Shown here one piece after another: positions 7,845 to 17,774 of a DNA stretch of 45,348 bases. The position numbers were made by a program, and so were the translations under genes. The notes beneath the pieces are model-generated. The model had not been told where the DNA came from. It searched no databases and saw only the letters and a list, made by a program, of their open reading frames with translations. The stretch spans positions 1 through 45,348 of the forward strand of contig JAJQAY010000143.1 in assembly GCA_021203515.1 (NCBI GenBank), read 5' to 3'. Numbering within the stretch: the first letter of the stretch is position 1; each line of letters starts with the position of its first letter. The stretch is from Bacteroides sp. Lineage in GTDB: Bacteria; Bacteroidota; Bacteroidia; Bacteroidales; Bacteroidaceae.

Positions 7845-10354
7845 ATGAAAAATAATTATTGGCTACTAACAATTATATTGGCTTTGGTTGCTCTGCCAGG
7901 CAAAGCGGACGAGTGGATTAGAATTAATCAACTTAGTTACTTGCCGCAGTCTGTCAAAGTAGCCGTGTTCATGAGCGAAGAAGGAACCGATGTAAAGAGC
8001 TATGCATTGGTCGATGCTTTTACGGGAAAGACAGTACAAACCTTTACTGCCGCCAAGCCTACCGGCAAAATGGAAGGAATGAAAAGTACCTACCGCCTGG
8101 ATTTCAGCAATTTCCAAGAGCCGGGCACATACTATCTGAAAGCGGGAAAGGCAGCTTCTCCACGATTTCCTATCAATGCACAAGTTTATAACGGCACGGC
8201 AGACTTCCTGCTGAACTATATGCGCCAGCAACGTTGCGGCTACAACCCGTTCCTGAAAGACAGTTGCCATGTGCACGACGGCTACATCGTATATCATCCT
8301 TCTAAAACCGGACAACATATCGACGTGCGTGGTGGGTGGCATGATGCTACAGACTACCTGCAATACACCACCACCTCTGCCAACGCCATTTACCAGATGA
8401 TGTTTGCCTATCAGGAAAACCCCGAAGCCTTCAGCGATGCTTATGACGCCAACGGACATCCCGGTGCCAACGGCATCCCCGACATCGTAGACGAAATAAA
8501 ATGGGGACTGGACTGGCTGAACCGAATGAACCCTGCCCCGGGCGAACTGTACAACCAGATAGCCGACGACCGCGACCATGCCGGTATGCGTCTGCCCAAT
8601 GAGGACGAAGTAGACTACGGATACGGTCCGGGCAAGGGACGTCCCGTGTACTTTTGCAGTGGTGAGCCGCAAGTCCGCGGACAATTCATGAACGCCACCA
8701 CCGGTGTGGCAAGCACAGCCGGCAAGTTTGCATCCTGCTTCGCGCTGGGAGCTCAAATACTGAAAGATTTCTACCCTGAATTTGCTGCCGAAATCGGAGC
8801 AAAAGCCGATGCCGCCTATCAGGAAGGCGTCAAAAAACCGGGAGTATGCCAGACTGCTTCCGTAAAATCCCCCTACATCTATGAAGAAGACAACTGGGTA
8901 GACGACATGGAACTGGGCGCCATGGAATTGTACAAAACCACCGGCGATGCCAAGTACCTTGCCCAAGCCCTTGAATACGGACGTCGCGAGCCCGTCACCC
9001 CGTGGATGGGCGTCGACAGTGCCCGCCATTACCAATGGTATCCGTTTATGAACATGGGGCATTATCATCTGGCGAAAGTGAACAACGAGCGCATCAGCAA
9101 GGAGTTCATCCGCAATCTGCGCACCGGCATCGAGCGCACGTATCAGAAGGCAGTGGAAAGCCCCTTCCTGCATGGCATCCCCTACATTTGGTGTTCCAAC
9201 AACCTGACTACCGCTATGCTGACGCAATGCCGCCTTTATCGCGAAACCACCGGTGACGAAACTTATACCGAAAATGGAAGCCGCCCTCCGCGACTGGCTC
9301 TTCGGCTGCAACCCGTGGGACACCAGCATGATTGTGGAACTTCCGCTCTACGGTGATTATCCTTCACAGCCGCACTCCTCCCTGCTGAACGCGGGCGTGG
9401 GCAATACGACCGGCGGATTGGTGGACGGCCCTGTTTACCGTACCATCTTTGAAAGCCTGCGCGGTGTCAACATGACCGGCATTCCCGGCACTCCCGGTCA
9501 GGGTTATGAACGCTTCCAACCGGACATGATGATCTATCACGATGCCATCCATGATTACTCCACCAACGAACCGACGATGGACGGAACTGCCAGTCTCACC
9601 TACTATCTCTCTGTCATGCAGAAGGAAGGCATGAAGCAAGCCAACGTACAGAGTGACAAGAATGTATATGTCAACGGCGGCATCATACGCACCGACCCGT
9701 CGAAGAAGCAAATCTCTCTCGTGTTCACTGCTGCCGACAAGGCAGACGGAGCCGATGCCATCATCAGCACCCTGAAGAAGCACGGCATCAAAGGCGGATT
9801 TTTCTTCACCGGCGAGTTCTACGAGCTCTATCCCGATGTAGTGAAACGCCTGCTTGCCGAAGGACATCTGGCAGGCAGCCACAGCTACGGACACCTGCTA
9901 TACATGCCGTGGGAAAACCGCGACTCCCTGCTCGTCAGCCGCGAGGAATTTGAAGAAGACATGATGAAAAGCTACGAGACATTGCGCAAGGCGGGCATCG
10001 AATACCAGGACGCTCCCGTCTACATCCCGCCTTACGAATACTACAATAAGGAGATAGCTGCATGGGCCAAAAGCATGGGGATACAAGTCATCAACTACAC
10101 CTCCGGCACCATGAGCAACGCGGACTACACCACTCCGGACATGAAGAACTACCGGAGCAGCAAGTTCATCTACGACAAGATAATGGAAGTGGAGAAAAAG
10201 GAGGGCTTGAACGGGCACTTAATGCTGATACACTTCGGTACGGACGACCGCCGCATGGACAAGTTCTACAACGGTTATCTGGATAAGCTGATAAAAAACG
10301 CTGCAACGAAAAGGCTACAGTTTTGTACCCGTCCGTGAAGCAATAGGCATATAA
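7845..10354 (+). pseudogene. GH9 glycosidase-polysaccharide deacetylase fusion, frameshifted
   Basis: Frame-restored product about 835 aa. A signal peptide (1-21) is followed by an N-terminal Ig-like CelD_N domain (WIRINQLSYLPQ), then a GH9 catalytic domain with GGWHDATDY (base/nucleophile aspartates) and NEPTMDGTA (acid glutamate). A NodB-like domain follows with the zinc-binding HSYGH. Two lesions break it. An extra A in AAAA 9271-9274 shifts the first frame, which then stops at 9356. An extra A in 10293-10298 garbles the C-terminus, which should end KGYSFVPVREAIGI with a stop at 10352-10354. Both lesions are homopolymer +1, so sequencing error is possible. Expected role: periplasmic or surface degradation of beta-glucan-like or acetylated glycan. 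The canonical NodB motif TFDDGP is replaced by VFTAADKADG. Confidence 0.85.
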
Positions 10355-10481
10355 ATGACTCTAACAAAGGTTTTTATAATAAGGTTAGTTAAATGGTTAT
10401 CATGTAAAAGGTATTAAGGTAAATTATTCAATCGGTTTGTTTCAGTGAATTTTTTCCTCACCCCCAAGAGGGAAAAGTTTC

Positions 10482-10524
10482 AAGTGAAGCCCCTAGCCTG
10501 CGAAGGTCCGGGGCTTTTCACTTT
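10482..10524. terminator. Bidirectional terminator between convergent genes
   Basis: AAGTGAAgCCCC (10482-10493) pairs with GGGGCTTTTCACTTT (10510-10524) around a 16-base loop. It lies between the GH9 fusion (plus) and threonine aldolase (minus), 6 bases from the latter's stop. Confidence 0.8.
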
Positions 10525-10529
10525 CAGGA

Positions 10530-11555
10530 CTATTTACCCAGCAATTCCCTTATCGCTTGCAACAAATCTTCAATATCCTTTTCAGTCGTATCGAAAGAGG
10601 TCACAAACCGGATTTCATCAATCTCCTCGTTCCAGAAATAGAAGAAGTAGGACTTCAGCAGTTCGTCGACTATCGGTCGGGGCATGGTAAGGAATAACTG
10701 GTTACTCTCCACCTGCTGCGTAAAGTGTACTTCGGGCAGCTCTTTCAATCCGTCGTACAAGACCTGCGCCATGCGATTGGCATGTTTCGCGTTTTTCAGC
10801 CAAAGGTCGTCCGTCAGATAAGCCGTAAACTGGCAGGAAAGGTAGCGCAACTTGGATGCAAGCTGTGCCGACTGCTTCCGTACAAAATAAGCCTCTTTCT
10901 TCAGGGCGGGATTAAAAATAACCACACTCTCGCCAAGCATCAATCCATTCTTCGTTCCGCCAAAGCTGAGAATGTCTATACCGCAATCCACCGTCAGTTC
11001 CTTGAAGCTAAGATGCAGGGCAGCACAGGCATTCGCCAGTCGTGCACCATCCATGTGGACATACATGCCGTATTGATGGGCCAGTTCGGTAAGCGCACGC
11101 AGCTCCGCCGGCTTGTAGATAGTACCCAGTTCCGTACACTGCGAAATATAGATAGCTCCCGGCTGGGAATGGTGTTGTTCGCCGAAATGGCAAAGATAGG
11201 GACGTATCAGTTCGGGCGTCAGCTTGCCGTCGGTAGTGGCGACAGGACGTATCTGACAACCTGTCATGCGAGCGGGCGAACCACATTCGTCTACATAGAT
11301 ATGCGCCGTCTCCGCGCAAATAATAGAGTTATAAGGACGCGTGCAGAGTTGCAATGCCACCGCATTGCTACCCGTTCCGTTGAATACGAACAGCGGCTCG
11401 CAATCTGCGGTAAACGCTTCTCTGATTTTACGGACAGCCTCTTCTGTCCACGCATCATCGCCATAGCCCACGGCATGGTCTTGATTGGCCCGGTTCAGTG
11501 CCTCCATCACCAACGGATGCACACCGGAATTATTATCTGAAGCAAAACTTCTCAT
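10530..11555 (-). CDS. ltaE: Low-specificity L-threonine aldolase
   Basis: PLP-dependent fold-type I enzyme, 341 aa, cleaving L-threonine or allo-threonine to glycine and acetaldehyde in the cytosol. The N-terminus (RSFASDNNSGVHP) and FNGTGSNAVAL are typical. The MDGARLANA segment near residue 168 holds the PLP-contacting Asp. The lysine of LSFGGTKNGLM (Lys202) forms the Schiff base. The length is normal. Monocistronic: it ends at the shared hairpin at 10482-10524. The upstream TTCCTTTG near 11594 is a weak -7 candidate. Confidence 0.93.
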   Translation of the reverse strand: MRSFASDNNSGVHPLVMEALNRANQDHAVGYGDDAWTEEAVRKIREAFTADCEPLFVFNGTGSNAVALQLCTRPYNSIICAETAHIYVDECGSPARMTGCQIRPVATTDGKLTPELIRPYLCHFGEQHHSQPGAIYISQCTELGTIYKPAELRALTELAHQYGMYVHMDGARLANACAALHLSFKELTVDCGIDILSFGGTKNGLMLGESVVIFNPALKKEAYFVRKQSAQLASKLRYLSCQFTAYLTDDLWLKNAKHANRMAQVLYDGLKELPEVHFTQQVESNQLFLTMPRPIVDELLKSYFFYFWNEEIDEIRFVTSFDTTEKDIEDLLQAIRELLGK

Positions 11556-11709
11556 AATTGTTTTTATTTTGTTTTTTTAAAAGATACTGCAAAGGAAGCA
11601 ATATTCCCTTACATGAGAAAACAAAGAAACGCAGATTTCACAAATCCCGGAAAATCTCCGCCTTGTAAACCTGCGTCTCCTTAAACAGTCTGATTCAATC
11701 GGCTTTCTC

Positions 11710-11931
11710 CTATCCGATGTACACGTTCACCCCCCCCAGTGATACGTACATTTCATCTTCTTCCTGGAAAATCTCAATCTTGTCCTCGCGGGCAAGCCAG
11801 CCTATGGCTGCTCCCAGGTCTTTGTCTTTCAATCCGGACTTTCTTTTCAAGGTTGCATAGCTCCATTTGGCATAGTCACTTAGTAACAGCCAAACTTTAC
11901 CTGTATTCAGTCCGATTTCGCTCTTGTTCAT
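11710..11931 (-). CDS. Winged helix-turn-helix protein (DUF2582 type)
   Basis: A 73-aa winged-helix domain protein. TGKVWLLLSDYAKWSYATLKR, then GLKDKDLGAAIGWLAREDKI and a beta-wing (EIFQEEDEMYVSLG) match the DUF2582 winged-helix family of Bacteroidetes and archaea. The family is thought to bind DNA, but no target is known. Single gene; the 154 bases between it and threonine aldolase hold no other gene. No operator is recognised. Confidence 0.85.
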   Translation of the reverse strand: MNKSEIGLNTGKVWLLLSDYAKWSYATLKRKSGLKDKDLGAAIGWLAREDKIEIFQEEDEMYVSLGGVNVYIG

Positions 11932-12112
11932 TTTTCAGTCTAAATTAAAGAGGTTAATTGTTTGTTGATTAGGTTATCTTTACGGAGGGTAAAGATATCA
12001 TTTTTTATTACAATAACATCAATAACGAACAAAAGATATAAAAGTTTATCATAATTGTAACATTTTTGTAACTCAAAACAGGAAAATAAAACAAATAACG
12101 AGGAAAATGGAA

Positions 12113-12153
12113 CAAAAAAAGACCGCGGCACCTTTCAAAAAGATACCGCGGTC
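12113..12153 (-). terminator. groEL terminator
   Basis: On the minus strand GACCGCGG...CCGCGGTC forms an 8-bp GC-rich stem (12121-12128 with 12146-12153) followed by a run of T (A-run 12114-12120 on the plus strand). It lies 38 bases after the groEL stop. Confidence 0.92.
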
Positions 12154-12190
12154 GGCTTTTATATGAGTTAGAAATCAGGGAAAAACGACC

Positions 12191-13849
<1,659 letters not shown>

Positions 13850-13866
13850 TCAACTTTTAATTGTCA

Positions 13867-14139
13867 TTATCCCAAGATAGCGAGCACATCGCTTTGACGC
13901 ATAATGAGGTATTTGGTTCCTTCTACTTCCAGTTCCGTTCCAGCATATTTGCCATACAGCACCGTGTCACCAACCTTCAACACCATTTCTTCGTCTTTCG
14001 TTCCGTTGCCTACTGCAATCACTTCGCCTTTCAAAGGCTTCTCTTTCGCTGTATCAGGAATAATGATACCGCCAATTGTTTTCTCTTCTGCAGGTGCAGG
14101 TAGTATCAGCACTCTGTCTGCTAATGGTTTAATGTTCAT
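13867..14139 (-). CDS. groES: 10 kDa co-chaperonin GroES
   Basis: 90 aa, full length. It forms the heptameric lid of the GroEL chamber. [12 protein letters not shown], a mobile loop around residues 16-30 ([12 protein letters not shown]) and the closing [13 protein letters not shown] are typical. First gene of groES-groEL. The promoter must lie in the 181 bases shared with the divergent symporter; no TAnnTTTG box was found on the minus strand there. Confidence 0.98.
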   Translation of the reverse strand: MNIKPLADRVLILPAPAEEKTIGGIIIPDTAKEKPLKGEVIAVGNGTKDEEMVLKVGDTVLYGKYAGTELEVEGTKYLIMRQSDVLAILG

Positions 14140-14287
14140 AGTTCTTTTATTTTTTATATGTTATACATTATAGTAATTTTGCTTTATGCAAGCGATAGAG
14201 AACTTACGAAAATCGTGCCAAATAGGGAAAGTGGTTTGTTTGGCAGACATGGGCTGACAAAATGGCAAGGAATAAAACGAGAATTGC

Positions 14288-14295
14288 TATATTTG
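14288..14295 (+). promoter_or_regulatory. -7 box of the symporter gene
   Basis: TATATTTG (14288-14295) matches the Bacteroides -7 consensus, 26 bases before the ATG at 14321. No clear TTTG was found 19-21 bases upstream, so this is a partial match. Confidence 0.45.
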
Positions 14296-14320
14296 CAGCC
14301 ACAAAAAGAACAACCCCTTT

Positions 14321-15207
14321 ATGAACGCAATATGGATAGTCTTGCCCATCCTGACATTATTAATGTTCGAGTTGGGACTTACATTACAAATAGAAGATTT
14401 CAAACTCTTTCGGCAACGTCCCCGCCCCATTATAGCCGGGCTGATAGGACAAATACTATTCCTGCCGATATTGGCATTTATACTGGGGTATATATTCCGG
14501 TTGGAACCTTTATTCTTTATAGGAGTTATGCTGATAGCCCGCTCTCCCGGTGGCAGTTCGTCCAATATTTTTTTTCTATGATAGCCAAAGGAGATGTGGC
14601 TTTATCCGTATCGCTGACGGCCTTCAGCAGCATAATCACTCTGTTTACCATCCCCGTTATTATGGAGCTTACCACCCGCCTCATCGGTGACAACCTGAAT
14701 GTCGACGTCAAACTGCCCGTAGGAAGCCTTATCATACAAAACCTGCTATTAATGCTTCTCCCCATCATTGCGGGCATTCTTGTGAAGAAGCATTATCCTC
14801 TAAAAGCCGAAAAGACACATAAGGTTCTCTCCAAAATTGCATTCCCGGCATTGATTTTACTGGCGAGCATCTTCTTTATACAGCATCACGCCACCATCAC
14901 CGCCCAATTCGGCAAATTAGGATTGTGTATCTCCGTACTTATCCTGCTTGCAATGGGTGGCGGCGCACTCTTGTCCCAATCAATGCGTCTCAACCGGAAA
15001 GAACAGCGCACTCTCATCATGGAAATAGGTATGCAAAATGCCGCCCAAGCCATTGCCATAGCAAGCAGCCCGTTCGTTTTCAATAATGATGTGATAGCCA
15101 TACCCGCCATTATCTATGCGTTGATGATGAACGTTATTCTACTGGGGTATGTAGGGATAGTGAAACGGATGTTGTGCCATCGAAGTGGCACAACCTTGCC
15201 TTTGTGA
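14321..15207 (+). pseudogene. Bile acid:sodium symporter family protein, frameshifted
   Basis: SLC10/BASS-type membrane transporter, about 294 aa when restored, with around nine to ten hydrophobic segments. The first 86 residues (MNAIWIVLPILTLLMFELGL ... SPGGSSSNIF) read in one frame and the rest (MIAKGDVALSVSLTAFSSII onward) in another. The break is at the T8 run 14568-14575. Family spacing between SN and AKGD (five residues) suggests six Ts, so +2, although nine Ts would also restore the frame. Conserved polar motifs PGGSSSN and the EIGMQNAAQAIAIA helix are present. Substrate unknown; the family carries bile acids, organic acids and others. Sequencing error or slippage is possible. Confidence 0.85.
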
Positions 15208-15217
15208 TGGCACAGTC
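15171..15217. repeat. TGGCACA hairpin at convergent gene ends
   Basis: GTTGTGCCA (15171-15179) pairs with TGGCACAAC (15186-15194) around a 6-base loop, and a third copy GATGGCACAG follows at 15208-15217. The hairpin encodes the last residues of the symporter frame. It lies between the convergent symporter and EFR1 genes and probably ends transcription. Confidence 0.65.
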
Positions 15218-15228
15218 TCGCCATTGAA

Positions 15229-15969
15229 TTACAGGTAATCGGCCAGTCGGTAACGACCTTTCTTCTGTGTTGTCTTCCTATATTGTATCACGTGCTGGGG
15301 GCAGGCATGTATACAAGCCATGCAATGGATGCACCGCTCTCCCCAGGCAGGATGCCCATCCACCATCCGGATATTCTCCACCGGACATGCCTTGCTGCAT
15401 ACCCCACAGGATATACACCCCTCGTCTACATGAAATCCTTTGGAACTGATTGTGAAGCGGACAAACAAAGGGTTTATCGCATAAGTTTTCAGCCAGGCGG
15501 CACCTCCTTTATGTACTTTCCAGACCTTTTTCTGCCCAAGCACATCCTCGGCAATGGATGCTATCGCCTGCCTTGCATTCTCTATTTTCTTGTGGCAAAG
15601 CTCGTCGGAATCGAGATTGAACATCGGAATATAAGTGTTGGGCATGGCTACAGACCAAGCTGCGTCCAGAGGGAAATGCTTTGCCAATCGGTTCATCCCC
15701 TTCCCCATGTCGTCCCCACAAGTACACACGGCATAACGATATCGGCAATGCGGCAACTGAAGTTGTGACAGGAAATCTACCACAACACGTGGCGCATACC
15801 ATGAATGTACCGGAAAGACTACGCCCACCGTCCCGGCATTTGTCAATCCTACTGTCACGACTCCCTGCTTCAGGCAGTCGGCAATACTGAGTACCTCGTC
15901 GTTCGTAGCTTCGGCAAGCTGCTTCGCCACCCAACGGGAATTTCCGGTACCGGTGAAATAAAGTATCAT
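15229..15969 (-). CDS. EFR1-type flavodoxin-ferredoxin fusion
   Basis: A 246-aa cytosolic redox protein. The N-terminal flavodoxin-like domain (MILYFTGTGNSRWVAKQLAE is the FMN phosphate loop; HSWYAPRVV and CTCGDDMGKGM follow) is joined to two [4Fe-4S] ferredoxin motifs at about residues 180-215, CISCGVCSKACP and CIHCMACIHACP. This is the EFR1 family architecture. It should shuttle single electrons between an iron-sulfur donor and an unknown acceptor. Monocistronic and convergent with the symporter gene. No redox partner gene is adjacent. Confidence 0.9.
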   Translation of the reverse strand: MILYFTGTGNSRWVAKQLAEATNDEVLSIADCLKQGVVTVGLTNAGTVGVVFPVHSWYAPRVVVDFLSQLQLPHCRYRYAVCTCGDDMGKGMNRLAKHFPLDAAWSVAMPNTYIPMFNLDSDELCHKKIENARQAIASIAEDVLGQKKVWKVHKGGAAWLKTYAINPLFVRFTISSKGFHVDEGCISCGVCSKACPVENIRMVDGHPAWGERCIHCMACIHACPQHVIQYRKTTQKKGRYRLADYL

Positions 15970-16021
15970 ATTATCTTTCTAATCCAATAATTCCTCAATG
16001 GAATAGTTCTCCCAGAACGTT

Positions 16022-16138
16022 TTAGTGGAAACTTACCAACGAACTACCCATGTAGAGGATGAACAATACCGCTATGACAATCATCAGAAAACTGATGAGG
16101 GCATTGTGCTTTTCTTGTTTAATTTCAATGGAAACCAT
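16022..16138 (-). CDS. 38-aa single-span membrane peptide
   Basis: Minus-strand ATG at 16138-16136, stop TAA at 16024-16022, 38 residues. A charged cytosolic head (VSIEIKQEKHN) leads into one hydrophobic span (ALISFLMIVIAVLFILYM) and a short tail (GSSLVSFH). The start is marked by an unusually strong Shine-Dalgarno AGGAGG (16149-16144) 5 bases upstream, rare in Bacteroides. A -7 box lies at 16173-16166. It is separated from hisS by a terminator. I do not recognise the family. The coherent [12 protein letters not shown] layout with its own promoter argues for a real small membrane protein. Confidence 0.75.
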   Translation of the reverse strand: MVSIEIKQEKHNALISFLMIVIAVLFILYMGSSLVSFH

Positions 16139-16165
16139 ATAAACCTCCTATTTTTATTGTCATTG

Positions 16166-16199
16166 CAAAGATAGAAGCAGGGAATTACATTTCTGCAAC
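16166..16199 (-). promoter_or_regulatory. Promoter of the 38-aa membrane peptide
   Basis: On the minus strand GTTG (16199-16196) is followed after 22 bases by TATCTTTG (16173-16166), a full match to the Bacteroides -7 box. Transcription would start near 16158, 20 bases before the ATG. Confidence 0.65.
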
Positions 16200-16218
16200 A
16201 CTTTCATTACAAATATAA

Positions 16219-16249
16219 CAAAAAAGGAACACATTTGTGCTCCTTTTTA
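16219..16249 (-). terminator. hisS terminator
   Basis: AAAAAGGAaCACA/TGTGcTCCTTTTT-type hairpin with one mismatch and a T-run on the minus strand, 20 bases after the hisS stop. It isolates hisS from the downstream 38-aa gene. Confidence 0.85.
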
Positions 16250-16268
16250 ATAGTATTTCAGTTTTTTA

Positions 16269-17630
16269 TTAACTTAATTTGTTAATTAGTTCCTGCGGGG
16301 CGACCAGGTGTTGTTCTCCGGTCTCCATATTTTTCAGAGTTACCTTGCCTTCGTTCATTTCATTCTCTCCTACCAAGGCCACAAACGGGATGCCCTTGGA
16401 GTTGGCGTAGCCCATTTGCTTCTTCATCTTGCTTGCATCGGGAAATATCTCTGCACGGATGCCGGCAGCACGTACCTGCGCCAACACATTCATGGAGAAA
16501 GCGGCTTCTTGCTCCCCGAAATTGATGAACAGGAGTTGCGTGCCGTTTACGGCTTCCTTCGGATAGAGTTCCAGTTGGTTGAGGACGTCGAAGATGCGGT
16601 CGGCACCAAAGGAGATGCCCACACCCGATACGCCTGCCATGCCGAACACTCCGGTCAGATTGTCATAGCGACCGCCGCCGGTGATACTGCCGATTTGCAC
16701 GTCGAGCGCTTTTACCTCGAAGATAGCACCGGTATAATAGTTCAGTCCGCGAGCAAGGGTCAGGTCGAGTTCCAGCTCATTCTTCAAGCCGAGCGCGGAA
16801 AGGGTTTTCAGGATAAATTCGCTTTCTTCCACTCCCTTCATACCGGTTTCGCTGGCGGCAAGCACTTCTTTCAGAGTAGCCAGTTTCTCTTCGTTGCTAC
16901 CGCTCAGCAAGATAATAGGCTGGAGTTTGGCAACGGCCTCGTCGCTGATGCCTTTCTCTTTCAGTTCGGCATTGACATTGTCCAAGCCGATTTTATCGAG
17001 TTCGTCGATGGCGACGGTAATATCTACAATCTTGTCTGCCTCACCGATAATCTCGGCGATGCCGCTCAATATCTTACGGTTGTTGATTTTGATGCAAACG
17101 CGGATGCCGAAGCGGGTAAACACCGTGTCGACAATCTGCATCAACTCCACTTCGTTCAGCAAAGAATCACTGCCCACAACGTCGGCATCGCATTGATAGA
17201 ACTCGCGGTAACGTCCCTTCTGCGGACGGTCGGCACGCCATACGGGTTGTATCTGATAGCGCTTGAAAGGGAAAGTGATTTCGTCGCGGTGCATCACCAC
17301 ATAGCGGGCAAAAGGAACGGTGAGGTCATAACGCAACCCTTTCTCACAGAACTTGCTTGCCAGCTTCGCAGCATTACGGCTCAACAACTCCTCGTCGGTA
17401 ATGCCTGAGAAATAATCGCCTGAGTTCTGAATTTTAAAAAGAAGTTTGTCTCCTTCATCCCCATACTTTCCCATCAAAGTAGAAAGCATCTCCATAGAGG
17501 GAGTCTCTATCTGCTGAAAGCCATACAGATGGTATACGTCACGAATGGTATCGAATATATAGTTACGCTTCACCATTTCTACGGGCGAAAAGTCACGGGT
17601 TCCTTTCGGAATACTGGGTTTTGCTGCCAT
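16269..17630 (-). CDS. hisS: Histidyl-tRNA synthetase
   Basis: Class II aminoacyl-tRNA synthetase, 453 aa, charging tRNA-His in the cytosol. [13 protein letters not shown] at the start, the motif 2 loop [29 protein letters not shown] (split here as [13 protein letters not shown]), the HisA motif [10 protein letters not shown] and motif 3 GGGRYDNL are all present. The C-terminal anticodon-binding domain (residues about 360-453) is intact. Single gene with its own promoter and terminator. Confidence 0.97.
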   Translation of the reverse strand: MAAKPSIPKGTRDFSPVEMVKRNYIFDTIRDVYHLYGFQQIETPSMEMLSTLMGKYGDEGDKLLFKIQNSGDYFSGITDEELLSRNAAKLASKFCEKGLRYDLTVPFARYVVMHRDEITFPFKRYQIQPVWRADRPQKGRYREFYQCDADVVGSDSLLNEVELMQIVDTVFTRFGIRVCIKINNRKILSGIAEIIGEADKIVDITVAIDELDKIGLDNVNAELKEKGISDEAVAKLQPIILLSGSNEEKLATLKEVLAASETGMKGVEESEFILKTLSALGLKNELELDLTLARGLNYYTGAIFEVKALDVQIGSITGGGRYDNLTGVFGMAGVSGVGISFGADRIFDVLNQLELYPKEAVNGTQLLFINFGEQEAAFSMNVLAQVRAAGIRAEIFPDASKMKKQMGYANSKGIPFVALVGENEMNEGKVTLKNMETGEQHLVAPQELINKLS

Positions 17631-17658
17631 TATATTACTGATTACAATTTTAATTACG

Positions 17659-17691
17659 CAAATTTACAGCAAATTATTGAATTAGCTGAAA
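17659..17691 (-). promoter_or_regulatory. hisS promoter
   Basis: On the minus strand TTTC (17691-17688), 21 bases, then TAAATTTG (17666-17659) matches the Bacteroides promoter pattern; the ATG of hisS is about 29 bases downstream. Confidence 0.6.
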
Positions 17692-17774
17692 GAAAGACGG
17701 ATAAATAATTTGGATATGTTGCTCAGAATGTCGTACTTTGTAAACAAAGATATAATCCTTATCATCTAATATCT

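Noticed and set aside
7866..9329. Long minus-strand ORF (487 codons) opposite the GH9 gene
   Set aside because: It mirrors the codon pattern of the GH9 gene, shows no domain, and its residues are Val/Gly/His-rich as in antisense shadows.
14568..14575. Programmed ribosomal frameshift in the symporter
   Set aside because: No stimulatory structure or conserved slippery heptamer is evident, and other genes here carry similar homopolymer lesions.
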